Assembly (NCBI GenBank): GCA_030765065.1
Contig: CM060987.1
Location: 69,326,557-69,390,556, forward strand
Direction of reading: 5' to 3'
DNA from: Deroplatys truncata
Taxonomy: Eukaryota; Arthropoda; Insecta; Mantodea; Mantidae
Length of the DNA: 64,000 nucleotides
The position numbers and the translations under genes were made by a program. The notes under the pieces are model-generated. The model saw only the letters and a program-made list of their open reading frames with translations, made no database searches and was not told the DNA's origin. Shown one piece after another: positions 10,750-23,038 of the stretch (positions are counted from its first letter, which is position 1; the number at the start of each line of letters is the position of its first letter).

Positions 10750-12380
10750 TTTATTGGTTTGTTTATTTGTTTATTTTACAGGCTACTGTGCGACAGTTCC
10801 TGTTCTGGAAGCGATTGATATTTCTCAGCATTAAATTTGTTTCGGGTAGGTTCATTTGAGCCTCTTGATTTACAGCTACGGGGCAAGGAATTCTTTCATG
10901 TAGATTTCCGCTGGAGGTTCACTTGTGTGCTCTGAGACGCGCATTTAATACTTCCAGCAACTTGCTGCACAAGTGTTTCGGTTCTGTCTGCCTCGTGAGT
11001 GTAGTATGTTTTCTCGGGAATAATTGAAGTTACAGAATGGATATCATAGTTGTATGTAAACGTTACAGTACAAATATCTCGCATCACAAAACGACAATAG
11101 ATGCTGGTCTTTAACTTATTTTGTGAATGCAAATCGTATCTGTAATTTCTTTAAAAGAATTTCCTTCCCTTTAGTTGAGGGCAACAATCTTGCCATTTGG
11201 TTTCATTTGTAAGATATTTAAATCCTAAATCAATTATTTACTTCAGACTTCGTCCTATAAGCATGGCAACATCAAGCGGGAAAAGAATATTGTCATAACG
11301 TATCTGTGGACAAACATGAAAAACAGCTGGTATGTGTACTACCAAAACAAGTTGTGTGAGTCAAATGTCCAGGTTGAGGAAATGTCCGTTTGGCCACAGT
11401 GTTTTGCAGTCAAGTCATCTTTATGCCAGTACCGCTAGTTCACATTGTCCAACTAAAGCCACGAAAACTACTTAGTTTTTATTAACTGCCAAAAAGATTT
11501 TTACCTTGAGCATTAGTTGACGACATTAAAGCTCCTTCTAAAAAGAAGCCAGCATTCTGAGACTCCACTGCAGCTCCTGAAGACCGAAAGTTAGTAAGCA
11601 CACGACACAATCGAATCACTCAATTCCTTGTACAGGCTTCCTTCTTGTAAACACTGTAACATCTCTATTACGCAAACAAGCATCTCTTCCGGTTGTTCCT
11701 TCTCAGGAAAAAGGGGACTAACCGCTGCTCTTACAAGAGATTACTTATAATGGAGAAACTTGCAGGCAAAACAAGCCTGGTCTGCGCGTCTTTTATCCTC
11801 TACTGTATCCCCATAATCCCGACCTCATCCCATTCCAAGGGAGAGGTGTTGTGATGTATATATATCTCTCATACCGAGGAGGAGCTAGTACAGTCCCTTT
11901 CGGAACCCCAGCCTCTCAATTTAAATGGTAATTTGTGCGATAGAGATAGACATACATATGTACATGCAACATCCAACACGAGCCCCTCTACAGCGTTTTC
12001 AAACGTTTCTGTGGATATTGAAACTTAAAGTAGTGCTGTAATAGTTTACAAATATGGTTATATACATGAAAAATATACAAACTGATAGAATTACGTACCT
12101 CCTCAAATACAAAGAGGAACTTAAATTCTACTATATACTTTTCGCTAGTTTTTCCCGTCACAGGAGAGAAAACTTCCATATATGCAATAGGGAAGTAATA
12201 TTACTAATATATATTACACGAGTCGGAGATTGCAGATAAATTCACAAACGTACAAATGGGAAGCTCAGCTATTTATTAGAATTATTTAGTCAATAAAATA
12301 AGAATTTAAATATGATATCCCTAAACTTGGCTTGAAAAATAGTAAAAATCTAATATACCCCTACAATATATCAATTTAAA
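10750..12380. other. unassigned intergenic DNA
   Basis: Short frames such as 10896-11132 (minus) match nothing I know. No recognised repeat. Confidence 0.4.
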
Positions 12381-12384
12381 CTCC

Positions 12385-12757
12385 AGATGGGCACTGGTGC
12401 AGCCGAATCCCCCCATGGGCTTACATATCCCCTGGAGTGTCTGAACTCGAGACCCCCCCCATTCAGGCGGGCGAAGGTTTCCACAGAGCTACCTTTTCCT
12501 CTGCCGTGCACACGTCCACCGACACGTACAAACCTAAAAGAGACTATGCGAATGAAACTGAAGTGAAATGAGAATGGAGGTGATATGGAGGGACAGGAAA
12601 TTTAGAGGACTTAATGATCCTTCCCAACATTCACCTAGAGATCAGGGGACACCCTCGAAAAAAGCCATGGGTAAGGAAGGTCGACCATGGGAATCGAACC
12701 CACGACCTCCCGAATGCCGGCCATAGACTTACCGCCTCGGCCATCCCGCTAGATTAC
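12385..12757 (-). repeat. tRNA-headed SINE(s), minus strand
   Basis: On minus, GGGATGGCCGAGGCGGTAAG is an A-box-type start like that of tRNA-Leu/Ser, and GTGGGTTCGATTCCCATGG is an excellent B box. A body follows with CATTTCACTTCAGTTTCATTCG. A second B-box-like segment near 12440 (TCTCGAGTTCAGAC) suggests either a long composite SINE or two adjacent insertions. Confidence 0.65.
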
Positions 12758-12984
12758 GCGGTAGGGAAAGTAATAATAGCTGTATATTTGTATTCTGAAT
12801 GCTTAATATTTTCAAACCATCTATCAACAGACAAGTGTCGATTAATTTCGGATTCGGATCTGCGGCGGTAAAGAGATTCGGTAACTTCACTGCGATACCC
12901 GGCTGTAGTTGGTCAAAAGCCGACATTTTCTTTCTCTCACTGCACAATTTTTCTCTGCCACTTAGGAAGTACCAAAAGTATCAG

Positions 12985-13110
12985 TAGCAATAAGTATTGT
13001 ATTGCACCCAACATTTCAATATCGAGATTTCACCCCAAATACAGGTTTTAAGGTCCACTGAGTCAAAATAAAACACTTTTGGAACAAAACGTTTTATGTG
13101 CATGTGTACC
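12985..13110 (-). repeat. OAR R-end fragment, old
   Basis: AAGTATTGTATTGCACCCAA followed by ATATCGAGATTTCACC and ATACAGGTTTTAAGG tracks the reverse-oriented R terminus of OAR with many substitutions. The terminal ACTTTCTCTACT and everything inward of about 120 bp are missing or unrecognisable. Confidence 0.6.
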
Positions 13111-14038
13111 TCCGTGAAGAACAGAATTCAAACACAAAATTTGACCATATACTTCTACCTGGCACGCTCTCGTTTGATTTTACTTCCTAAATGATCGCAC
13201 TAAAAGTTGTAGGAAGTTGAAAGCTTACTCAACATGGAGATGCTACCACAAGTGTGTTTCATCATATGTATAATCATGAAAAAATGTCCAATAGTTATGC
13301 TGGACCCAGGGATGGTGTGTAGTAGTTCAAGGAAACGTGCAAGAATAAAGTCCAGCCCCACGGATGTTGCAGTGGTTACGTTAAAATGAATAAACGAGTA
13401 AATATAACCATGCATTAATATGTTTGATGCGGCAATAACAATAACATATAAATGTTGTAAAAGAATAAATAATAATATAATATATTATTTGTGATGTAAG
13501 TGAGGTTGGTAACGACAGTCCAAAAGTGGTAACCTAAATACGGGCGTTACTTCCATGCGGATGTATAATTGCAATTGTGAAAATAGGTAATTATTCTAGT
13601 TCTGATAATTAATAAGCTGATTGTGCAAAGATGATCATTAGGTTGGCTTAGGTTGGCACTGGTGGTCCAAGAGTGATGACGTTAGATACCCGTGCAATAC
13701 GTACCCTTGGTATTACTCAGCAATTATATTAATAAATAGTCCAAATCACATAAACATAAAATGAAACAATTACATAGAACAAGAATCACTCCAATTAAAA
13801 TGCAACCAAAGGAGCCTTTTAATTTGGAGCAATCATTCACATGCATGTAACAAATTGAATACAATCGTTCATACAGCCACTAAAAGAATTGCCTCAACTC
13901 ACACAAAATGTCAACATGCATCAACCATTTCTTAAGTAAGCTCCAATATAGCCCCATTAGCTTGGAATTAGTATACGCACACTCGAGAGAGTAATACCAA
14001 AAAATAGTTCCTTACCACACACGCTTTCAAATATATCT
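13111..14038. other. unassigned intergenic DNA
   Basis: No gene seen. A minus frame at 13200-13415 is not recognisable. Confidence 0.4.
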
Positions 14039-14041
14039 ATA

Positions 14042-14470
14042 CAGGGTTATTCAAAAAGAAGGAACAGACTTTACGTATTTGTTTCTACTGAACGACAATA
14101 CATACGTCACTGAATAGAGACAAGTTCAAAGTTTTATTTTATGCGTTCAAAATGAACACCAGTGCTTTTCCGTTGCATACGCAACCATCTTCTACGAATT
14201 TATTGTATCAATTGTAAGTTTTTTGTGAACTTACAACGAAATGCACGCTGCAATGAAACAATGGATTCAGTCTTTGCATAATGCAGCACACAAAACTACT
14301 TTTCCTGCGGTGTCACCATTTTCTCGTAAACAAACCCAGCGCCGCTGTAGGCACTGAATGGAACTAATGGGCGGGGTTTAATACTTTGAACTTTCCTCTA
14401 TTCAGTGTCGCTATCTGTTGTCGTTTATTAGAAATAAATATGTAAAGTGTGTTCTTTTTTAATAACTCTG
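14042..14470 (-). mobile_element. MITE-like Tc1/mariner derivative, copy 2
   Basis: A 429-bp element with TA on both sides (14040-14041 and 14471-14472). Its left 100 bp or so pair with its right 100 bp, beginning CAGGGTTATTCAAAAAGAAG on the left. It is colinear with copy 1 at 5153-5652 but lacks two internal blocks. The minus strand keeps decayed traces of the same transposase start. It could form a long stem. Confidence 0.88.
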
Positions 14471-14472
14471 TA

Positions 14473-15464
14473 TTTACTTTTGGATATATGGGCCTAATGA
14501 GAAGACAACCCCAAACTTAATAGTAAATTATACTTTACCAAAGCAGTGGATTCATGCCAAAACTAAATAGCTGTCCTGATTTCTCTTTAACCTCACATCG
14601 CCCATCAGTCGTCCTGTGTCAGGTCAAGGTTTACAAAACCTGCTGTAACCTACTAGTGATTTCCATGCTGCCGATAATTTAACGACCACTTATCAAAGCA
14701 CTATGACAGTATTAAGAAATTTCGCTATATAGATTAGTATACCTACGTAATTTCACGAATGTGAACGTTTTTTATTTCATGTTGTTTACTTGTTATGAAT
14801 AGTTCAAAATAAGCATTAATAACTTTATAAAAATTGCCTATTAGAATCATTAGCTAAGAATATTGAGATTATTGGCTGAAGAGGAAACCCTGTTAAACGG
14901 AATTAGTGGCCTATACACTGAACAATGTCCGAAATGTTGTGATATGTTTGAAATACGTCAAAGGTTGTGACTGCGGCTGGGTATCTTCGTAGGCTTTGGT
15001 TCATTTTACCGCATTTCGGAATCTAAAACAGTGCATGGGGGTAACCCTAGCACACGCATTATCGTCATTATGGTTCACCACAAAGCTAAGCACCTTAACC
15101 TCCTTGAAAAAAATGCGTAGTCGCTTTTGGATCGATATATGGCATATATATGCATACAATTGAAAATGAACGCTGTCGACCGGCAAAAGTGGATAAAAGC
15201 TTTTTGGCGAAGGAAGTATTCGAGAGTACAATGTCTTTCAGTAAAGAATTTTGAAAGTGGATGGGCCCTGCAGTAATGCATTAAAGTCAGGTACAAATGT
15301 AGAAATAAATAGAATTCATTAAATTATTACAATTAAAGTCAGAATTTTAATATATGCACATTTTTATGAGAAATTATTTGTGGGAAATAAACGTTGAAAA
15401 GAAAACGTTAGTACGTTTAATTTTATTATCACGTAATGCTTTGTGTATGTTCATTAGTGCCGTT
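14473..15464. other. unassigned intergenic DNA
   Basis: No gene seen. Two overlapping short minus frames near 15000-15296 are not recognisable. Confidence 0.4.
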
Positions 15465-15870
15465 CTTGCTTACCTATAGTAAGTAGAGAGAGTATTTTTT
15501 CGAACCAAAAATTAGATTTCAAAAACAAATGATCCCATAACCTCAAAAAGCAACTTAGGAAGAGATACGTCCGCGCGCGTCTATCAAAAAACAGCATACC
15601 TCAGATGGACATTTATCATATTTTGGTGTACAAGTTCACATTATCCAAAGATGCGACACGAAGTACTCCGATCTTAAAGTAGCCTTCACATGTAAAATGT
15701 TTTGTTATTTATGTGTTTCTAAAAGAGGCTCTAACAATTTTGATTGAAATAGCATATGTTTACATTTACCTGACAAATAAAATGTATATCTTGATTTTTC
15801 TATGAATAGCTTGCGAAGTGCTCTGCATTCTGAATGAATTTCGTGTTATTTTTTGTAACTCGAAGGAGTA
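15465..15870 (-). repeat. OAR, old diverged copy
   Basis: CTATAGTAAGTAGAGAGAGT at the left matches the reverse R terminus. Further in, CCAAAGATGCGACACGAAG, GGCTCTAACAATTTTGATTG and AAATGTATATCTTGA follow in the OAR order. The far part (L half) is not recognisable. Confidence 0.7.
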
Positions 15871-16572
15871 TTTCTGACCAAAAGTAAATATTAATTGATA
15901 TTCAAAGCACAATCCAATAGTCCGCCTAGTTATAATCAATGCTAAGAGTTTTTAAGAAAGTTAATAGTAGGAACTATCATAATATGATGTAAATAAGTAT
16001 AAAATAATGTGTTAATTTATATGTGTATAATAATAACGTTGACTGTTAGTTGCTAGAAATGAGCAGAGAAAGGGACATATTTGTGCATTTCGGAGCAGTA
16101 AAACAAAAACCCTAGGAGGAAATTACAATGAAGCTAGCCTTGAGTTTAGGTTACAAAAGTAAATAAACCGACTAGCTCTTCCTAGTGAGTCAACAGAAGA
16201 AGTCGTTGTAACGTATAAATTTTGTAAAAGAAGTCACGTGTTTAGTAAAACCAAATCAGATGGATAGAAATAGTGGTTGGGCTATAAAATAGGCAACCAA
16301 TAGGATTTAAAGTGTAATATCCTTTATTTATTATGTATATAAAGCCAGGGATAACGTAATCAAGCTATTATCAGTCGTCTTGTGAGTGATCATTGTTGAT
16401 GTCAGACCGTAATCAGAAGTGTTAATTACCGCAAAATATGTAGTTTGTGAAATGACAACACTAAAGAGTGATAGCAAATAATACTGTGAGTGGATTGAGA
16501 TATAAATTTATCCAAAGGGACTTACACTTAATTAAACAACTTAGAAAAGTTAGGTGGTTGATGCCGCTAATT
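15871..16572. other. unassigned intergenic DNA
   Basis: No gene or recognised repeat seen. Confidence 0.4.
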
Positions 16573-16614
16573 TACGAGGCGCATCCAGAAAGTAAGCTCT
16601 CCGATTTTGTTTCC

Positions 16615-17112
16615 TTTAAAGTAAACGTATCTCCGGTCAAGACGAAATTCAAACAGACTGTGTTGGTGCAGTAAGTGCTGTGCACGGCGTTCTGGGACAG
16701 GAAGGGCAGAGGTGAAACAGTGAACACTGACCGTTATGTGAAACACTGTGGAAATTGCGACGTGCCATTCAAAAAAATAGGCGTGGAATTGCAGGTGTTG
16801 TTCTGCTCCATAACAATGCTCGTCCACATACGGCTCGGCGCACAGCAACTGTTTTGCAGCGGTTCGGCTGAGAGCTGTTTGAACATCCATCATACAGTCC
16901 TGATCTTGGCTCCCAGCGACTTCCATTTTTTCGTGCACCTCAAGAAATTCCTTTCCTCCGGTCAGCGTTTCGACAACGACGAAGAGCTGAAGATGACTGT
17001 CACACGCTGGTTCCATTCGCGGGCGGCAGACTTCTATGACACAGGAATACAAAAGTTGATCCCACGATATGACAAGCGTCTCAGTTCTTGTGGTGACTAT
17101 GTCGAAAAATAT
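16615..17112 (+). pseudogene. mariner transposase C-terminal relic
   Basis: Reading begins with VSPVKTKFKQTVLVQ, meets a stop, and continues LCTAFWDRKG as in mariner transposases between the first and second catalytic aspartates. After a corrupted middle, where the expected HDNARPHTA motif with the second D is out of frame, the C-terminus is well preserved: LAPSDFHFFVHLKKFLSSGQ, TVTRWFHSRAADFYDTGIQK and CGDYVEK. The third aspartate motif (SPDLAPSDFHLF in family members) has lost its SPD part. The DNA-binding N-terminus is absent. Non-functional. Confidence 0.88.
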
Positions 17113-17172
17113 CTCAAACATTGCTGCCAACAAAGCTTTTCATGCAACTATGTTTTCTTTTTTTTAAAAATT

Positions 17173-18881
17173 TCTGATGTGTTACACTCACATGACTTTC
17201 TCTACTCTTGTACAAACTATTTTTAAAAACGCTTATTCTCCATATGCTTCATGTTAATCGAGCTATCGATATGTCAATCTTATTGGTAATTTTCATGTAG
17301 ATGCAAGCGGAATATGGTAGGATTTTAAGCGATAGTCAAATGTTTTAACGCTGCTTGCTATGTGGCGCATTCCATTCTCTTTGCATGTCCAGGACATAAA
17401 AAAATCTGATGTGTTACACTCACATGATTTTCTCTACTCTTGTACAATCTATTTTTACAAACGCCTATTCTCCATATGCTTCATATTAATCGAGATATCG
17501 AGATGTCAATCTTATTTGTAATTTTCTTGTAGATGCAAGGGGAATATGGTAGCTTTTAAGCGATAGTCAAATATTTTATCGCTGGTTGCTATGTGGCGCA
17601 TTCCATTCTCTTTGCATGTCCAGGACATAAAAAAATGAATAACGAATTTGAGAAAAAGTATAAGTATTGGAAAATTTAAGGAAATAACAAGCAATATCTC
17701 GAAAACGGTTCACTCAGCAAAACAAATGTATATGATATAAGTTGTGTATTTTAACGCGATCTACATTTTTTGTGTAGTAAAATTTTGTCTATCTCTTATG
17801 GTTTACCAGTTATGCGAAAGTCGTTCATAATGAAGAATACTTTTGGAAACATTCCCAAAAATTTCGAGATATACATTTCATTTCTCATGACATTATCTTA
17901 AACATATGATATTTTCATCAAAATCGTTAGAGCCATTTTTGAGAAAATTAAAATTTTCGAAAAATGTTCCATGTAAAGGGTAGTCTGGGGTGAGGGGATT
18001 TTCTTGAAAATCTTCGTGTCGCATCTCTGGAAAATACTGAACGTAAATACCAAGTTTGGTGTTTATCCGACTGTTAGTTTTTGAGTTATGCTGTTCACAG
18101 ACACACACACACACACAGACACACACACGGACATGTTTCCAAAAATGCTTTTTTTGGATTCAGGAGGTTTCAAAACATGTATTTCCGGTGAAATCTCGGT
18201 ATCGAATTTTTGGGTGGAATGCAATACTTCCCCTACTTACTATACGTAGTAGAGAAAGTAAAAATGAATAACGAATTTGTTAAAAAGTATAAGTATTGGA
18301 AAATTTAAGGGAATAACAAGCAATATCTCGAAAACGGTTCACTCAACAAAAGAAATGTATATGACATAAATTGTGTATTTTAACGCGATCTACATTTTTT
18401 GTGTAGTAATATTTTGTCTATCTCTTATGGTTTATCAGTTATGCAAAATTTGTTCACAATGAAAAATACTTTTGGAGACATTTCCAGAAAATTCGAGATA
18501 TACATTTCATTTCTCATGACAATATCTTAAACATATGATATTTTAATCAAAATCGTTAGAGCCATTTTTGAGAAAATTAAAATTTTCGAAAAATGTTCTA
18601 TGTAAAGGGTAATCTGGGGTAGGGGATTTTCTTGAAAACATTCGTGTCGCATCTCTGGAAGATACTGAACCTAAATACCAAGTTTGGTGTTTATCCGACG
18701 GTTTGTTTCTGAGTTATGCTGTTCACAGACACACAGACAGACACACACACGGACATGTTTCCAAAAATGCTTTTTTTGGATTCAGGGGGTCTCAAAACAT
18801 ATATTTCCGGTGAAATCTCGGTATCGAATTTTTGGGTGGAATACAATACTTCCCCTACTTACTATACGTAGTAGGGAAAGT
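17173..18881 (+). repeat. OAR outer copy, interrupted
   Basis: This copy supplies the first L half (17173-17400) and the last R half (18260-18881). A second, complete copy (17405-18259) is inserted at its central L/R A-run, giving the order L-L-R-R. It lies in the mariner 3' UTR between TTTTTAAAAAT on the left and AAAAATAGGG on the right. R contains the (CA)n tract at about 18729-18751. Confidence 0.85.
17405..18259 (+). repeat. OAR inner complete copy
   Basis: A full 855-bp copy from TCTGATGTG to GAGAAAGT. L covers 17405-17632, then an A-run, then R begins ATGAATAACGAATTTGAG. The (CA)n microsatellite lies near 18101-18130. Near the R end, TACTATACGTAGTA forms a 5-bp stem with a 4-base loop. 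ACTTTCTCTACT occurs 22 bp inside the L end and, inverted, at the extreme R end: a subterminal inverted repeat. No credible gene. Confidence 0.9.
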
Positions 18882-18916
18882 AAAAATAGGGAAACTTACT
18901 TTCTGGTTGCGCCTCG

Positions 18917-19502
18917 TACCAAATTCAAATAACAGCTTCAACGAACATAAGTGTTTATCTAAAACTGTGCAAAGTGTGGATGACGGCCATGATTATTAAC
19001 AAGAGTTAAAAATAGCTTTGTGTTTCTAATTTGTATGTTACTAAAACTAGAACTTCCTTACCCGTAACACGACTGACCAGAGACCGTGCTCTGCCCAGTA
19101 GAACTGAAGCAGCCGAGACGATATTAACATAAATAAAATAATAACCATATTCGAACCATAAGTGGTAACATGCATAATACAAACAAACACCAGATACCCC
19201 TGCAAACTACCTAGGTGGTAAACCTTAAAAGAGTTAGACAAAAACTTGCTATTCAGATATCCTTAAAACAAAGAATTTATTTCAAATCATTTTTTGTGAG
19301 ATCAGCAATTTCGATACACTGGTTGCTATTGGTTTACATTTTTTAATACTTGTTAATTTTTGAAGTTTTGTTACCATTCAACTGTTTCTCACGATGTCAT
19401 TCAAGAAGTGTGGACCTTTGAAGCGAGCATAAAGCGACGATTTCACTATCGCTTCAGCCTCATGCATACCCCTTGTATCAACAACGAAATATATAATAAA
19501 AA
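18917..19502. other. unassigned; possibly old OAR DNA
   Basis: Segments around 19255-19450 (AAACAAAGAATTTATTTCAAATC, CTCACGATGTCATTCAAG) are faintly like internal parts of older OAR copies. No gene seen. Confidence 0.35.
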
Positions 19503-20405
19503 TCTGATGTGTTACACTCACATGGCTTTCTCTACTCTTGTATAAATTGTTTTTACAAACGCTTATTCTCCATATACTTCATGTTAATCGAGATAAACAT
19601 TTGCAGACTCTATCTAATTGCTAATTTTCTTGTAGATGTAAGGGGAATATATATTTACAAGGGCAATATAGAAATACAGTAGCCTTTAGGTACATACATA
19701 TCTCGTAATAGCTGGTTGCTAGCTGCAGCACCATTCCCTTTGCCACAGATTAATATTCTTTGCATATCCAAGACAAAAAATGAAAACGAATTCCCATTTG
19801 AGAAAATAAGTATTGAAAAATTTAAGGAAATAACAAGCAATATCTCGAAAATGGTTCACTCAACAACAAAAAATGTAAATGACACAAATTGTGTATTTTA
19901 ACCCAGTATTCATTTTTTGTGCAGTAAAATTTTGTCTATCTTTTATGGTTTACCAGTTTTGCAAAAGTCGTTCACAATGAGACATTTGGAGACATTTCCA
20001 GAAGATTCAAGATACATTTTATTTGTCATGAAAACATCTTAAACATATGATATTTTAATCAAAATGGTTAGAGCCATTTTTGAGAAAATTAAAATTTTCG
20101 AAAAATGTTCCATGTAAAGGGTAATCTGGGGTGGGGTGATTTTCTTGTAAACCTTCGTGTCGCATCTCTGGAAGATACTGAACCTAAATACCAAGTTTGG
20201 TGTTTATCCGACTGTTCGTTTCTGAGTTATGCTGTTCACAGGCACACAGACAGACACACACACAGACACACACACGGACATGTTTCCAGAAATGCTTTTT
20301 TTGGATCCAGGGGGTCTCAAACCATATATTTCCGGTGAAATCCCGGTATGAATTTTTGGATGGAATACAATACTTCCCCTACTTACTGTACGTAGTAGAG
20401 AAAGT
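19503..20405 (+). repeat. OAR complete copy
   Basis: A 903-bp copy starting TCTGATGTG after ATAATAAAAA and ending GAGAAAGT before GAAAACC. L is a longer subtype with an extra segment around 19640-19745 (ATATATTTACAAGGGC...AGCTGGTTGCTAGCTGCAGC). R carries a long CA-rich tract at about 20238-20276. Confidence 0.88.
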
Positions 20406-20689
20406 GAAAACCAGTTCAGCAATGTTTATCTCCATTAACAACAAGTGGCTAGAAAAATAATATTTTGAAACCATAGTTTGTATAAGCCATATAGAACTAC
20501 TCGATATTAGCTAGAGAAAGTCATGTAAATTAACAAACACATCGAATTTATTTAATTAAAACCCAGTGTTGTTCAGAATGAAACAAATAACAATATAATG
20601 GACTCCCAAACTACATATACGAACATACACTGTTTTGCAAATAGAAGTCTCTGCAATGAAAAAGATTCCTAAATTTAACATTATTACTT

Positions 20690-21010
20690 GCTCTATCTCT
20701 TAGGAATGGTAGGAGAAGGAAGGAGTGCATATCCGGAGGGACGCCTCGAAACCAGAACAGAGCACGCACGTGGGCCAGATGTGCCTTTGTGCTCCCAGAT
20801 CCGTCGACGATGGGCGCAAGCATGGACGGGGTACCTAACTATTCCAGCTTGAACGTACTCAACGCGGTCACCTTGTTCACAAGCCCACAGTCCTATTGGG
20901 GCTTCTAGAGACCAAAGATGCCGCTCCAGAAGGCAGTCCAACCGACGCCAAAGAGAAACCATTCCAAAGCGCACCCTTCCACCGCCCAGACGCAACACGC
21001 TGAACACCGT
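20690..21010 (-). other. GC-rich segment with open minus frame
   Basis: GC content is clearly above the surroundings. A minus frame of 104 residues (20693-21007) is open, rich in R, W, L and G, and has no motif I recognise. It abuts a SINE at 21030. It could be an unrecognised retroposon or a captured piece of another sequence. A gene call is not supported. Confidence 0.35.
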
Positions 21011-21029
21011 TGCCTAGTCCTTCAACCAT

Positions 21030-21210
21030 GAATGAATGGTAGGAAATTATAGGAAAATTAGTGGCACAAGAGGGACCACTTCAACATTTGCGTATCGACC
21101 CGGGAGGCCTCGGGAAAACCTACGTTCAGAGTGGTGGACCCAACGAAAATCGAACTCCGGACCTCTGGGATGTCAGCCTCAAGCGTTACTGCGGAGCTAT
21201 TTCTGTCGAT
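21030..21210 (-). repeat. tRNA-headed SINE
   Basis: On minus, a tRNA-like head with B box GGAGTTCGATTTTCG is followed by GGTTTTCCCGAGGCCTCCCG and GTGGTCCCTCTTGTGCC, a body layout seen in the family C copies. The right end meets the old OAR copy at about 21214. Confidence 0.65.
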
Positions 21211-21480
21211 GCTTACCTATGCTACGTAAAGGAGTTATTATATTCAATCCAAAAACAGGATTTTGAGGCTCCTGGAGGGGAGAGAAAAAACACATTATTT
21301 TAAGAAAATGAGCGCATTTGTGTGTGCCCGTCCGCGCATATAACTCAAAAACGAAAAAGGTAAATAAATACCTACCAAACTTCTTACTTATTTGCAGCAT
21401 CTTGTAAGACACTATAATTTTCACGAAATTCTCCCATTCCAAACTACCCTTTATATGAAAAATGTTTCATTATTTTCTCT

Positions 21481-21496
21481 GTGTGTGTGTGTGTGT

Positions 21497-21546
<50 letters not shown>
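21481..21546. repeat. (GT)n(GA)n microsatellite
   Basis: GT units followed by GA units, at the position inside this reverse OAR copy where other copies carry their CA/GT tract. Confidence 0.9.
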
Positions 21547-21550
<4 letters not shown>

Positions 21551-22181
21551 CGTGCGTCGATTACTACCAATCTTGATATTAAGGTTCACCATTTTCTGAA
21601 GATGAAACACGAAAGTTTTGAAGAAAATCCTTCATCACAAACTTCGCTTTATATGGAAGATTTTTTGAAATTTCCGATTTTTTTTTCAAGATTGACTATG
21701 GCGAGTTTTATTAAAATACTATACGTCTAAGATATTTACATGTCAAAGAAAGCGTATATATTGAACTTTCCGGAATATGCTGTGAAGCCCTCTTTATTCG
21801 GAATGAATTGAGTACAATTTTGTATAAGTGGTAAACCATAACAGTAAGGAAAAACTTACTGCATAAAAAACGTATATCTCTTTAAACCGCACGTTTATTT
21901 CAAGTAACATTTTTGTGGTATTGGCCATTTCCGAGACATCCGTTCTTTTGATTTGAATTCTTCAGTACTTTGTCACTTTTTTAAAGTAGTCGCTATTCAT
22001 TGTTTCTCGCGATGTCATGGAAAGAGGTGTAATTTCTGAGCCAGCATATAGCGACCCTGTTTTTAAACATCTGACTATCGATTTTTTTGTTTCCTCTATC
22101 CCTTTGCACATTCAACGAAACGTGTGATGCAATTATTTCTGTAAAGCTTATCTCATTAACATGAAGTAGGTAGAAAAAAAA

Positions 22182-23038
22182 TCTGATGTGTTACACTCAC
22201 ATGACTTTCTCTACTCTTGTACAATCTAATTTTACAAACACCTATTCTCCATATGCTTCATTTTAATCGAGATATCGAGATGTCAATCTTATTGGTAATT
22301 TTCTTGTAGATGCAAGGGAAATATGGTAGCTTTTAAGCGATAGTCAAATATTTTAACGCTGGTTGCTATGTGGCGCATTCCATTCTCTTTGCATGTCCAG
22401 GACATAAAAAAAATGAATAACGCATTTGAGAAAAAGTATAAGTATTGGAAAATTTAAGGAAATAACAAGCAATATCTCGAAAACGGTTCACTCAACAAAA
22501 GAAATGTATATGACATAAGTTGTGTATTTTAACGCGATCTACATTTTTTGTGTAGTAAAATTTTGTCTATCTCTTATGGTTTACCAGTTATGCAAAAGTC
22601 GTTCACAATGAAGATTACTTTTGGAGACATTCCCAGAAAATTCGAGATATACATTTCATTCCTCATGACATTATCTTAAACATATGATATTTTCATCAAA
22701 ATCGTTAGAGCCATTTTGAGAAAATTAAAATTTTCGAAAAATCTTCCATGTAAAGGGTAGTCTGGGGTGGGGGATTTTCTTGAAAACCTTCGTGTCGCAT
22801 CTCTGGAAGATACTGAACCTAAATACCAAGTTTGGTGCTTATCCGACTGTTCGTTTTTGAGTTATGCTGTTCACAGACACACACACACACACACACAGAC
22901 ACACACACGACATGTTTCCAAAAATGCTTTTTTTGGATTCAGGAGGTCTCAAAACATGTATTTCCGGCGAAATCTCGGTATCGAATTTTTGGGTGGAATG
23001 CAATACTTCCCCTACTTACTATACGTAGTAGAGAAAGT
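22182..23038 (+). repeat. OAR complete copy nested in older OAR
   Basis: 857 bp, TCTGATGTG to GAGAAAGT, inserted at an A5 run of the older reverse copy: 8 A on the L side and 2 on the R side, against 5 in uninterrupted relatives. L is the short subtype. The CA tract lies at about 22876-22908. Confidence 0.9.

Larger units (their letters stand above)
16575..18916 (+). mobile_element. mariner split by nested OAR copies
   Basis: The left end CGAGGCGCATCCAGAAAGTA (TA at 16573-16574) matches the reverse complement of the right end, which lies 2.3 kb away at 18889-18916 (TA at 18917-18918). Between the transposase relic and the right terminus sit 1.7 kb of OAR sequence at 17173-18881, flanked by AAAAA on both sides. 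Without that insert the mariner would be about 630 bp, because its N-terminal transposase region is also deleted. Confidence 0.88.

Noticed and set aside
16567..17133. 188-codon minus-strand frame, the longest in the window.
   Set aside because: Antisense to the mariner transposase C-terminus, which is clearly coded on plus.
17173..18881. Simple tandem duplication of OAR halves.
   Set aside because: L-L-R-R with A-runs at all joins is explained in one step by insertion of a full copy into the central A-run; tandem duplication would need two separate matching events.
21481..21546. CRISPR-like or satellite array.
   Set aside because: Plain GT/GA microsatellite; no spacer structure. No CRISPR array exists in this window.
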